From contig CM060484.1 in the NCBI GenBank assembly GCA_030544235.1, positions 8,909,031 through 8,973,030 of the forward strand: a stretch of DNA of 64,000 nt, written 5' to 3'. Of the stretch, positions 49,320-60,000 are shown in pieces. The position numbers were made by a program, and so were the translations under genes. The DNA comes from Lepturacanthus savala (taxonomy: Eukaryota > Chordata > Actinopteri > Scombriformes > Trichiuridae). Positions within the stretch are counted from its first letter, which is position 1; the number at the start of each line of letters is the position of its first letter. The notes under the pieces were generated by a model. It had not been told where the DNA came from. It saw only the letters and a program-made list of their open reading frames with translations, and did not search any database.

Positions 49320-49962
49320 GGGTCAGTCATTTTCTATACCTGCTTATTCCTCATTAGGGTCACATGGTCTGCTGGAGCCTATCCCAGCGTGTTATGCATT
49401 CTTTTATGCTTGACCTACCCAGTTTTATGTTCTGTGCTTCATTTTATCCAATAGTCCAATCCTCAGTGGAATTCAGCGGGATCTAAAAGCAATGACAGAC
49501 AATAGTGACATTTAAATCAGAGCTAATTCGTTCCCACAGTGCAACTGCAGCTTCAAGAAGGACATTACTGAGAATCAAGAATCTCTTCCTAGGAAAAGAA
49601 AATGAAAGGAGAAATGGAAAAAAAATAATAATAATAAAAAAAACTTTATACGAGTCTTAGAGTTGGGAGTTGCCTGATCTTTTATCTCACTTTTTTCCTC
49701 AAAAGTACTTTAAGTAGTTTTGAAACATATTTTTACTTGAGTAAAAAGCTGGAGTTGATACTTCAACTTTTACAAAAGTCTTTTGAAAACTTAGTATCTA
49801 TACTTTTACCTGAGTAATGAATGTGAATACTTTTGACACCTCTGACTACTACTACTAATTATAATAATAAAATAAGAATTTTAAGTGGGGGTCCCTGCTC
49901 TGTTCTTCTGACACCCAAGGGGTCCCTGGGCTAAAAAAGGTTGAAGAACTCTGGTTTAGACT
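49320..49962. repeat. cluster of short dispersed-repeat fragments
   Basis: GCTGGAGCCTATCCCAGC (about 49372-49389) is a very common fish repeat phrase. The stretch 49885-49962 has GGGGTCCCTGGGCTAAAAA then GGTTGAAGAACTCTGG, the inverse of the CTTCAACC...GGGACCCC border of many short hAT-type fish elements. Between them is A/T-rich DNA. Confidence 0.5.
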
Positions 49963-50318
49963 AAAATTAATTCACGTAAACGTTGCTACTTTTGGGCAAA
50001 TATTGTAAATTCATTACAAAACCTGCAATTAATGTAATTCGCACCTTTAATCTGTTTGCTTTTGAGAGAAAGAGAAAACATCTGCAGAGAATCTGGGTTA
50101 AAAAAAAACAGCAGAAAATCAAATCTTTGGGTTCTGATCACAGCATTAAGAATTCATCTGAAAAAAAACAACAAACAGAAAGGAAAAAAACTTCTCTGGA
50201 GTCGACAGATGTCTCGATGACGATTGTATTTGAGCGACTACACCCATACGGGAATTTGCGATTCGATATAAAAACGCTTTAATCGGGAACGGACACTTTC
50301 ATAGAGAGAGCGAGAGAG

Positions 50319-53019
50319 ATGAAGATGGAGCAGAAGCCGAAAGGGCGTGAGAATGATGCGAGGATCGGAATGGAGCCGAACGAGTCTGTGATCATCCTCC
50401 TCAATCACTGCCGGGACGTGAAGCGGCAGGAGACGCGCTTCAGAATCCTCTCGCTGCTGCTGCTGCTCAGCTGCGCCGCGTTCATCACCTGTACCTTCTA
50501 TATGCCTGGATCCGCCGGACGATGGGTGAGATTTACAACTTTATGTGATACTTAGACTTATTATTAGAGATATTTAAAAAAGAAAACAAAAAAAAATTAA
50601 GCTGGATCACCTCGATACAGGTGATCGTGTCCACTATACCCACTAACTACATGGTGACATTTGATTACAAATAAATAATGCGTGGATAGTTAGTAAATCT
50701 AACGGGATATATAGTAATTTCATTCCATTTCCATAGTGATAGTGTTGATTTTTGTTCATTTGGACATTGACGTTACTTTTGATCGAGCGATGGTAAAGTC
50801 CCGCTACGGTTGCCCATAGCGACGGCACAAACAGAATCCTCATAAAACGTCTTTAATTGTACATTAACCAATTCAAATACATACTTATTCTACTTATACA
50901 TATTTACTTAACGATAAGTAGTTATATATATATATATATGACAAAGTCTGGTGTCCAGCTACAACTGGTTTGTTGTTGGATATTCGGAACAACTTGTGAC
51001 GTCTTCTTGGAGCTGATTTGATGCGTTTTAGAGAATATTATTATTTCCATTGTTTTTATTTATTCATATATTTTTGGTGAATTGTTTTCTCCGTAGATGT
51101 CAAAAAAAAACGCCTCCTCTAACAATATTTGGACCCATAAAGGTCGATTAGTCGAGTGAATGATTAGTTGCCAACTATTAAATTACTCGACAAATGCTTT
51201 AAAAATGCATTGAATCAGCTCATTGTATGATTTTTTTTTTTAAATAATTAGTACTGTCTTGTGATAGATGCTCTGGATAATTATGAAGTTGTCACAAAGA
51301 ATCAGTGATATACTTCACAAGTTAAATGAGTGTTGAAATCACAAAAATGCATTAAATCAGCTCATAGTGTGATTTAAAAAACGAGTTAGAAGTTTCCCTG
51401 TCTATCAAATACTGTTTTTTTTCAATGAAGTTAACTTTAAACTAATCAAAATGTGGTAAATGATTATTCTAGCTGTAAACGTCTGGTTTTTGGTGCAATA
51501 TCTACATAGGTGTATAGAAGCCCATTTTCAGTAACTAGTGTTGTTCCATTGTTCTAATGCTGCAATGTGTTTGCTCATTGCATCAGAAGGCTAATGGAAG
51601 ACAATTCTCTATTAATTTAACAATGTGACTTTTCATGGAAAACACTAAATTGTCTGGGTGACCCCTGGGTGACCTTGGACGATCACAAGTTTGCTTGAAA
51701 AAAAGTCTGATATGTATCATAAGTTAAATGAGTGTATGTGAATCAGTCGAACAAATGTCGAATATCCACTATTAAACCAATTCCACTGCGGTCTGTCCCC
51801 TTATTAACCTCAGAGAATTATTTTTTTTCACTCACAGTGACTATTGTTTATTGATTTACATTAACAAATAACCCTATCTCCATGGCAATGAAATCTAACT
51901 AAGATGTAATGACGTGTTCTCCCTTATTCTAGGGTGCAGGCGAACAAAGTCCGGCCTACGCCAAACAACAGAACGGATGCTCTGCGGGTAAGCTACCTCA
52001 TTTCTGAGGGTGTGGAGGCTGCAAGGTTTTCAATGTACAAGTTCAGTCATGTTGCAAGTATTTATTTTTCATGTTTTGGTTGCATGTCTCAGGGTCAGGG
52101 TTTCACTTTCGATTAAAACACTACATAGCATTGTTTTTAACCACTTTCTTCTCTCTCCTTTTTTATTGCTTATATATAATAGTGCAGCTCTTTTTGTAAT
52201 ATATTTGTAATATAATTGTCTGTAAATTTCTGTAAATTGGCAACTCTTGCACTTATTAAATATTTTGTATTTTATTGTATATATATTCTTGTATGTTGTT
52301 CTTCTGTCTCTTTGCGCTTTTTTAAATGTTTAAGTTAAGATTTTTTTTTGCTATAAATGACTCAGGGACACGCACAGTAATTCCAATGTACTTGTTTAAA
52401 CTTGTTTTTAACCTGTACAAATGTCAATAAACTCTATTCTATTCTCATTTCTCTACAGATCAACCTAAAACAACAGGAAAAAGAATGCACATTGATCTGA
52501 GTAAGTTCATTTGATTTTTTTTGTGAGATTTATTGACTGCTTGCACAACTCTTGTTTTGATAAGTAGAAACACACGTACTGTTGTTCTTAGCTTTTCCTT
52601 TCACATCTTACTGTATGCTGTCATCCAAATATACATCACTTATCCATAACCCGTAAGCGACATTATCCGTGAAATGATGACTCACCCACGGCTTCGAGCT
52701 GCAGCTTACAAAGCTGTAGCCTACATGAAGGAACCTTGCTAATGACATGACGTGTGGCAAGAAACAGACTCACATAATGCATTTGTTTTCCCTTTTCTTC
52801 CTAAACCATTGTTTCCCTGAAACTGGTAGCAGTAGAGTCTTTTGTCCACTTGGGGGCAGCAGAAATAAATTCTGACCACAACATACAGTAGATAACACCA
52901 GCTGGAAAAATGGATATGTTGATCTTGTTCAGTTACACATCCCATAGTCAGGAAGTAATAATCATTATAATCTATTATGTGTTTCTGGCCCACGTGGTAA
53001 ATGTAATTCTCTCTTTTGA

Positions 53020-53109
<90 letters not shown>

Positions 53110-54044
53110 CATGTACACATGTACACTACCATTCATAAGTTTGGGGTCACTTAAAAATGTCCTTCACTGTTCTTTTCAATGAAGATAACTTTAAACTAAT
53201 CAGAAATACACTCTTTTCTAATGTGGTAAATGACTATTCTAACTTTTAACGTCTGTTTTTTGGTGAAATATCTACATAGGTGTATAGAGGCCCATTTCCA
53301 GCAACTATCACTCCATTGCTCTAATGGTAGAATGTGTTTGCTCATTGCATCAGAAGGTTAATGTAATAGAATTCTCTATTAATTTTACAACATATAGTGG
53401 AAAATACTAAAACTTTTGAACAGTACTGGACCTCTGTAACCTTTTGCTATATAGTTTTGATAAAAATATCAATTATAACCTCTTTGATTAAAAAAAAAGA
53501 AGAAATCAAGCTGTCACTATTAAAAAGCTTTTTGAACATAGTGAGAATTGTATCATTTTTGATCAGACAACAGCAACAACTCGAGTGAATCGTGTTTTCA
53601 AATGAATATTTTCTGATTTACTACGTTTCCTTCACCCCTACAGGGTATGTGCCCACAGAAAACACCACGAACGGACAATACCTCACATGGGAAGTCGAGT
53701 TTGGTGGCGAATACAATGCTGAGAAAAGAGCCATCGTGATTCGCGAGAAGGGCATCTACTTTGTCTATGTGAGGTTTCACTTAAGCTGCCAGTCACTGCA
53801 TGATCAGTATGAACCCTTCTTTGTAGAGCTGCAAAACTGGACCATAAAGTACCCCATGCAGGTAAAATTGACGAACAACAAGGATGGCATATTGTGCATG
53901 TCTTCAGAAACGTCCCCAGGGGAGTCCAGGACTGTGTTTATTGGGGGGCTGTTTGATTTGTCGGATGGAGACCACGTGAATGTATTGATCATAGAAGGTT
54001 ACAACCTGATCCATAAATCATCATTTGGTGCTTTTCTGATCTAG
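50319..54044 (+). CDS. TNF-superfamily ligand, type II membrane protein
   Basis: Exons 50319-50525, 51933-51987, 52459-52500 and 53644-54044 join in frame to 234 aa. All introns are GT-AG. Layout: cytoplasmic residues 1-41, one membrane helix about 42-62 (RILSLLLLLSCAAFI), a short stalk, and a TNF homology domain from about 98 to the C-terminus. Domain landmarks: GIYFVYVRFHLSCQ (138-151), VFIGGLFDLSDGDHVNV (199-215) and the final SSFGAFLI. Cys150 and Cys186 are placed like the intradomain disulfide of many family members. N108-T-T and N166-W-T are glycosylation sequons. No furin-type site is obvious in the stalk. Family members form trimers that bind TNF receptors on immune cells. Which member this is remains open: linkage to 9q genes and the domain spacing hint at TNFSF8 or TNFSF15, but similarity by eye is too low to name it. 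ATG at 50325 is an alternative start. Confidence 0.9.
51140..51400. repeat. decayed dispersed repeat in intron 1 of the TNF ligand
   Basis: Starts GGTCGATTAGTCGAG and includes GATTAGTTGCCAACTATT, resembling 16286-16340. Ends unclear. The phrase AATGCATTRAATCAGCTCAT recurs at about 51207 and 51347, so part is duplicated. Confidence 0.4.
51409..51645 (+). mobile_element. Tc1-like deletion derivative, copy C (decayed)
   Basis: Shares ATCTACATAGGTGTATAGA, GTGTTTGCTCATTGCATCAG and CAATTCTCTATTAATTT-type blocks with 53122-53427, in the same order, but both terminal repeats are lost. Confidence 0.7.
53023..53107. repeat. TA microsatellite
   Basis: About 85 bases of uninterrupted TA in intron 3 of the TNF ligand gene, ending 14 bases before a Tc1-like copy. 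Confidence 0.97.
53122..53427 (+). mobile_element. Tc1-like deletion derivative, copy A
   Basis: The left end reads ACTACCATTCATAAGTTTGG then GGTCAC and the right end AAAACTTTTGAACAGTA, the terminal inverted repeat of a widespread fish Tc1 subfamily. About 300 bases remain with no transposase frame. It sits in intron 3 of the TNF ligand gene. Confidence 0.8.
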
Positions 54045-54950
54045 GGAACATTCACCATGGGTATATGTGCTCACTGTCTGGGGGGAAGTGACCATTTATT
54101 CAGGGTTTTGCTTTATTACCATCTAATTATATGCTGGGCACTGTAGCCTATAGGCACTTAAACAATTCTTCATTTTAATGGAGTTTTTAGATGAAATGTT
54201 GGTAATATGCCCTATCATAGAACATGATTACTATGGCTGTTGTTTGTGTTTTGAGATGAGCTATATATGTTAATCTAATAGTGATCTATTGCCTGTTTAT
54301 TGTGAAGTAAGAGTTGTTTCTAAAAGGGATTTGTCCAGTTACAATCAGGTTTTCAAAATAAAACAGGAAATGCACTCAAGACAAAAACCCCAAGACAAGA
54401 CAACCTCACCGCTGTGACAAGTTAGTGTCTCAGTAGAGTTTCAGACAGGTTCTTCTGATGTTCTTCTCTGTGTTCTTCTACTTCTGATATTGATGCTGCA
54501 GCTCCAGTTCAATAGAAGCGCAGTGGAATGGAAATGAAATGACAGGAAAGCGTGGGCAATTGAATTTCTAGTTTTTGAATTCTAAAACTAGAAAGCACGG
54601 ATCCTTTCTCAGTCGGTGCTTCTCGGCAGAAACATTTATCTGTCAAGATCTGTGCGATATCCTGAGTAACTAGGACGTTGCTGTTGGAAACACGTGTTAC
54701 CATTGAGTTTTTACAAATGCCATTTTTCATCAATTCGCCTCAGATGTGTACGTAGTTTCAGAATAAAGTTCTTAGTTTAGCGTAAGGTCAGCTTTTAATT
54801 TCAATTGTGTACAATTAATTATATATTTATATTTTAATAACTGTGCTCATATAACATCATGTACCCATAGAATGGGGATGTTTGACATAGCTAATCTGAA
54901 AAAATATGTATGTGATGTTGTATGTAATGTTGAATGATGAAAAATAAAGT
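54045..54950 (+). other. 3' UTR of the TNF ligand gene
   Basis: AATAAA at 54943-54948 (context GAAAAATAAAGTTTTAC) is a likely polyadenylation signal about 900 bases after the stop. From 54352 on, the UTR is duplicated in inverted form at 59681 and downwards. A 74-codon minus-strand frame at 54509-54733 exists in both copies, but nothing supports it as a gene. Confidence 0.55.
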
Positions 54951-56660
54951 TTTACACAATGTTAGTACAGTTTGATATATGGTATGTTTTAATGGACTAT
55001 ATATTTATTTTTTTTTTTGCTTTAAAAAGACTCAAGATATAGGTATTTAATTTAGTTGAAATACCTATATGTCATGTATTACAATGATTGGGTTTTATCT
55101 TCTCTGATGCTACTTACATGTAACTTTCATTGTTGCAATAATTATTATTTTATTTATTTATTTCTTTGTTTTTTTGTTTTTTTTTTTACAATGGCTCCTA
55201 TCAAACCCCCATCTGTTTTGGGAAGTGGGTACAGGGTATTTACTTATTTTCTGAAAGAGCTTGGCTTGATATAAAACACATGAATATTGTATGTTTAGAT
55301 TATACAAATAAACTTAAATGTGGGAAAAAAAACGCCTGTTTTTACTTTACATTTACCAGTGATTATACTAACAAGCATGAAGTCTAAAAAAATAACTTCA
55401 CCATGCTCTATTAGAGAGGTGACACTTCTCTTTAATTTTTTTTTAACTTATAATTTACATTACAGTAATTAAAACAATGTATACTGTATGAAAACTTTAA
55501 AGGAGTAACTGAACTCATTAAAATAAAAAAATCATCTAGAACGTGAAAAAAGTATAGATTTGGGCAGTGCTAGGAGGTACAGCTAAGACACACACACATT
55601 CAAACATAGAGACACGTTTGGGTGTCATTCATTAAAAATATAATTTCACTAAATATATCCATGTCAATGTATAAAATAACATGATGTAAAGATTCTATAA
55701 TTAAGGAAAATTAAACTCAGTTCAGTTTCTGTGCCACTCTTTTATTGTCGTCCACCGGGCTGGACACGTCTGACATGTCTTTGCCCTGACAGCTCAGTGT
55801 CTCAGCAGGTTCATAATGAAAGATACTCCTAGAGCTATTGCTTCATAAAATAAAACATGTTAAGACTCCACATCATCTATCCACATGTATCAGCTTGACT
55901 GTTTATAGGTCATCACACTTTCTCGAGTATTAGTCACGTTTACGATTGCATTTGCACGTTCATGATGACGCTGCGTGGGAGCAACAGCAGCAGCAGGACA
56001 CATAGAATTCTCTCGTGTGAAACAGAACACAAGCTGAAACAGATTCCAGGATTATGCCGATATTGGCCTTTCTTAGGGGAATTTCCAACTGTCTGACCAA
56101 CAAAAGAGAGGTACATGCAAATAATTAACAATAATAAAAAAAACAATAAGTAGATTCAAAGATTCAAGATTCAAATTGTTCAAGATTCAAAGTGTTTATT
56201 GTCATGTGCACAGTGTAGAAATAAGTTCCTCTGTACAATGAAATTCTTACTTGCTGTCCACATGAATGTTGTATCAATGAGAATAAAAAAATAGTAAAAA
56301 GATATTAAAGTTAAGATAGAATAGAATAAAATAACACACACTAGTGAAACAATATAAATATAAACTATAAGTAGGCAGATTATGAATAGATATTTACAAA
56401 TAATGCGCAAGGAATGATTCAAAAAATAGTGCAAAAAGTCAGATGCCTGTTCTTGGCACAGCTATATGAGGTAGTTAAGTGGTATTACTTTAAGTTATAT
56501 AAGTAAGTAAGTAACAAAAGGGAAAATGGGGAAGAGATCATCAGAATGGAATCAGGGCAGGCTGCTATAAAAGTGTAGGTGATACTAGAAATAACGCTGT
56601 GCAACAGGGAAATTAAATGTTGTTTTTTTAATTACGCCATAGCAGTTATGTTCTAAAAAA
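54352..56660 (+). repeat. left arm of a large imperfect inverted duplication
   Basis: Starts at TTCAAAATAAAACAGG and runs to the segment TTACGCCATAGCAGTTATG (about 56632-56650). The reverse complement of this arm is found at 57978-59681. The parts 54352-55015 and 55790-56515 match the other arm almost base for base. About 770 bases (55016-55785) exist only in this arm. The stretch 56187-56260 is a common fish repeat tail also seen at 10225. Confidence 0.9.
55016..55789. other. segment unique to the left arm
   Basis: AT-rich DNA absent from the right arm, so either inserted here or deleted there. No terminal repeats or coding frame recognised; a T-rich tract lies at 55146-55190. Confidence 0.6.
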
Positions 56661-57977
56661 AAAAAATAAACCACCCATAGCAACACTGCCTGTGTTTTTG
56701 GTCTGCTCTGCAATATAAAAATGAGAAATGTCTTTGAAATAACACACACACATGCACATACATTGTCCAATAGTTGATGCCCAAAAAATGCCCCCGTCCA
56801 CCAATGAGACAATACAGACAGAGAACAGGGTGTCTGATGATTGAGAGGGATTACAGTACATATAAATACAGATTATATATGTTTTTTAGATGAATCCTGC
56901 AAACTACACCTTTATGTAAATCCTAGAACACTGGCCAGAGATTGTAATACGAAGCAAGTTTAACATACTCAGGATATCTTGATGAAATGCCTTTTGTTGT
57001 CAATGACAATTTCTACTACTAGTGTCTGTACAGCGTCTGTATGTTACATTCCCATGTTTAAAGTTTAATTGAAAAGATAGACCTACCAATTACAAAACAA
57101 CAGAATGACTCCATAAAATGTAATATGAAGCTACTATTATTTAGTTTATTTATTCTCAGTTATTCCACTCGAGATCTCTCTGACCTTATGAATCAACACC
57201 TTTTCCACAAGACTTGTTTTTCTTTTTGCGATTTTTATACTTATTCATCATGGTCAGTGCGTGAGAATTTGTAACCCTGCTAGTTTTTGTATTGCACAAT
57301 TAACTTACTGATGTCTGGCTTTTGTCTTCAGTGGGGAAATAAACAAACATTTAGCATTTGGTCATTTATGGGATTTATCAGCTCCATCTATGACCGGCAG
57401 TGGTGTAATCTGAGGCAGGTTGCCTGTAGTTTTCAGACCAATCCTAATTCAAAACAAGCCCAATTCTAATTATTCTCACCAGAATGCACTGCACTCCTTA
57501 TGAATTTATTGCTTATTCATTTTAATAGTGGGCTAATATAGCTAATATACACTTACGGTCGGTGTTGCCTTCATATAAGGCTTTTTAAATTTTTGCGACT
57601 CCAAGTGAAGTGAATACCCTGATGGCTGAACCACTTTTCTTTCTTATTGGACTGTCATGATTGTGTGATGGATGACTTTTTGTCCTTGGGGGCTAGCATG
57701 CTCCTGTCCACGTGTCCTCTTGCAAAGTGGTGCCTGACCATTCAAGAGGAGATAGCAAGAGACTGTATTTTAGCTTTGGGTCACAGGGCCTGTAATATGA
57801 GCAGTGATATGTTTAGCATCCCCGTAAGGGAATAATGAATGATTATCCATTCCCAGGTGGTTGTAGACCCCCGGTTGTTGTCAGTTAGCGCAGGATTCCT
57901 GGCTAGCTACAGCAGTAATAGGCCTCGGCCTCTGTTTTTCTTTTTTTTTTTCATCCCCCACAGCAAAAAGTAGCACA
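56661..57977. other. spacer between the inverted arms
   Basis: About 1.3 kb of unique DNA between the two arms. Short frames only, none recognised. No transposase is seen, so a simple foldback transposon cannot be shown. Confidence 0.7.
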
Positions 57978-59681
57978 GTTTTTTTAGAACATAACTGCTA
58001 TGGCGTAATTAAAAAACATTTAATTTCTCTGTTGCACAGCCATTTTTCTCAGCATCGCCTACACCTTATCTCTTCCCCATTTACCGAGCCTGGTTTGTTT
58101 GTTGAGTTACTCTTTGGTTTGGTTGTACACTAACAACATGCATCTCACATTATTTATTGCATTCATACAATATTAAACATCATTGCCACTGTTTTTCACA
58201 CTTCATTGTATTCCCTTTTGTTACTTACTTCCTTATATAACTTAAAATAATACCACTTAACTCATACAGCTGTGACTGTGCCAAGAACAGGCACCTGACT
58301 TTTTTCATTATTCATACTGAATCATTCCTTGCACATTATTTGTAAATATCTGTACACAGTCTGCCTACTTATAGTTTATATTTATATTGTTTTGCTAGTG
58401 TTATTTTATTCTATTCTATCTTAACTATAATATCTTTTTACTATTTTTTTATTCTCATTGATACAACATCCATGTGGACAGCAAGTAAGAATTTCATTGT
58501 ACAGAGAAACTTATTTCTACACTGTGCACATGACAATAAACACTTTGAATCTTGAACAATTTGAATCTTGAATCTTTGAATCTACTTATTGTTTTTTTAT
58601 TATTGTTAATTATTTGCATGTACCTCTCTTTTGTTGGTCAGACTGTCAGGGAACTCCCCTAAGAAAGACCAATATTGTCATAATCCTGGAATCTGTTTCA
58701 GCTTGTGTTCTGTTTCACACGAGAGAATTCTATGTGTCCTGCTGCTGCTGTTGCTCCCACGCAGCGTCATCATGAACGTGCAAATGCAATCGTAAACGTG
58801 ACTAATACTCGAGAAGTCATGTCATATGAACGGTCAAGCTGGTACATGTGGATTTAGTGTTCAACAAAGATAGCAGCTAAGAATATGCACCCAAGTCTTA
58901 ACATGTGGAGTCTTAACAGTTTTATTTTGTGAAGCAATAGCTCTAAGAGTAATTCCATTATGAACGTGCTGAGACACTATAAAAAACAATTTAAAGCAGA
59001 AAAACTTAAATATATAGTCCGTTCAAAATAGTATGTGTAATATATAACATACCATATATTAAACTGTACTAACATTGTGTAAAACTTTATTTTTCATCAT
59101 TAAACATTACATACAACATCACATACATATTTTTTCAGATTAGCTATGTCAAACATCCCCATTCTATGGGTACATGATGTTATATGAGCACAGTTATTAA
59201 AATATAAATATATAATTAATTGTACACAATTGAAATTAAAAGCTGACCTTACGCTAAACTAAGAACTTTATTCTGAAACTACGTACACATCTGAGGCGAA
59301 TTGATGAAAAATGGCATTTGTAAAAACTCAATGGTAACACGTGTTTCCAACAGCAACGTCCTAGTTACTCAGGATATCGCACAGATCTTGACAGATAAAT
59401 GTTTCTGCCGAGAAGCACCGACTGAGAAAGGATCCGTGCTTTCTAGTTTTAGAATTCCAAAACTAGAAATTCAATTGCCCACGCTTTCCTGTCATTTCAT
59501 TTCCATTCCACTGCGCTTCTATTGAACTGGAGCTGCAGCATCAATATCAGAAGTAGAAGAACACAGAGAAGAACATCAGAAGAACCTGTCTGAAACTCTA
59601 CTGAGACACTAACTTGTCACAGCGGTGAGGTTGTCTTGTCTTGGGGTCTTGAGTGCATTTCCTGTTTTTATTTTGAAATCC
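57978..59681 (-). repeat. right arm of the inverted duplication
   Basis: The reverse complement of this arm reproduces the left arm, including the TNF ligand 3' UTR segment and its AATAAA (here antisense). About 150 bases near 58080-58235 are absent from the left arm. Within 59000-59640 only a handful of differences from the left arm were noticed, e.g. one base at about 59458. Confidence 0.9.
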
Positions 59682-59689
59682 TAACTCCT

Positions 59690-60000
59690 CACTTTCCCTT
59701 CCTCATATGTCTCCAGTCTGATTGTCTTCCCTGATCCCTGACTGTGTCCACCCGTTCCCCGTTTCCCTCCATGTGTATTTATACTCTGTGTCTCCCCAAG
59801 TGTCATCGTTTGTCCTCGTCCGTTGTCCATCAAAGCCAGCCTCGCATCCACAGCCTGAGCCTTTTGTTTTGTTTTCTAAGTTTCATAGTTTTCAGATCTA
59901 GCTATTATATTCTAGTTTATTATTTTTTGGTAGTTTTTCGTCCTTCGGGTTTGTTTTTTGTTTCAAGATATGATAGGGAAATTAGACCAGTTATTTGTAG
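59690..60000. mobile_element. possible LTR-type retroelement fragment
   Basis: Pyrimidine-rich DNA with GTATTTATACTCTGTGTCTC and GCCTGAGCCTTTTGTTTTG. This wording resembles LTR or UTR pieces of fish retroelements. No flanking coding domain was found and the ends are not defined. Confidence 0.3.

Noticed and set aside
54509..54733. 74-codon minus-strand frame also present at 59301-59525 on plus
   Set aside because: Its duplication is explained by the inverted arms; it lies in a 3' UTR and no family similarity was seen.
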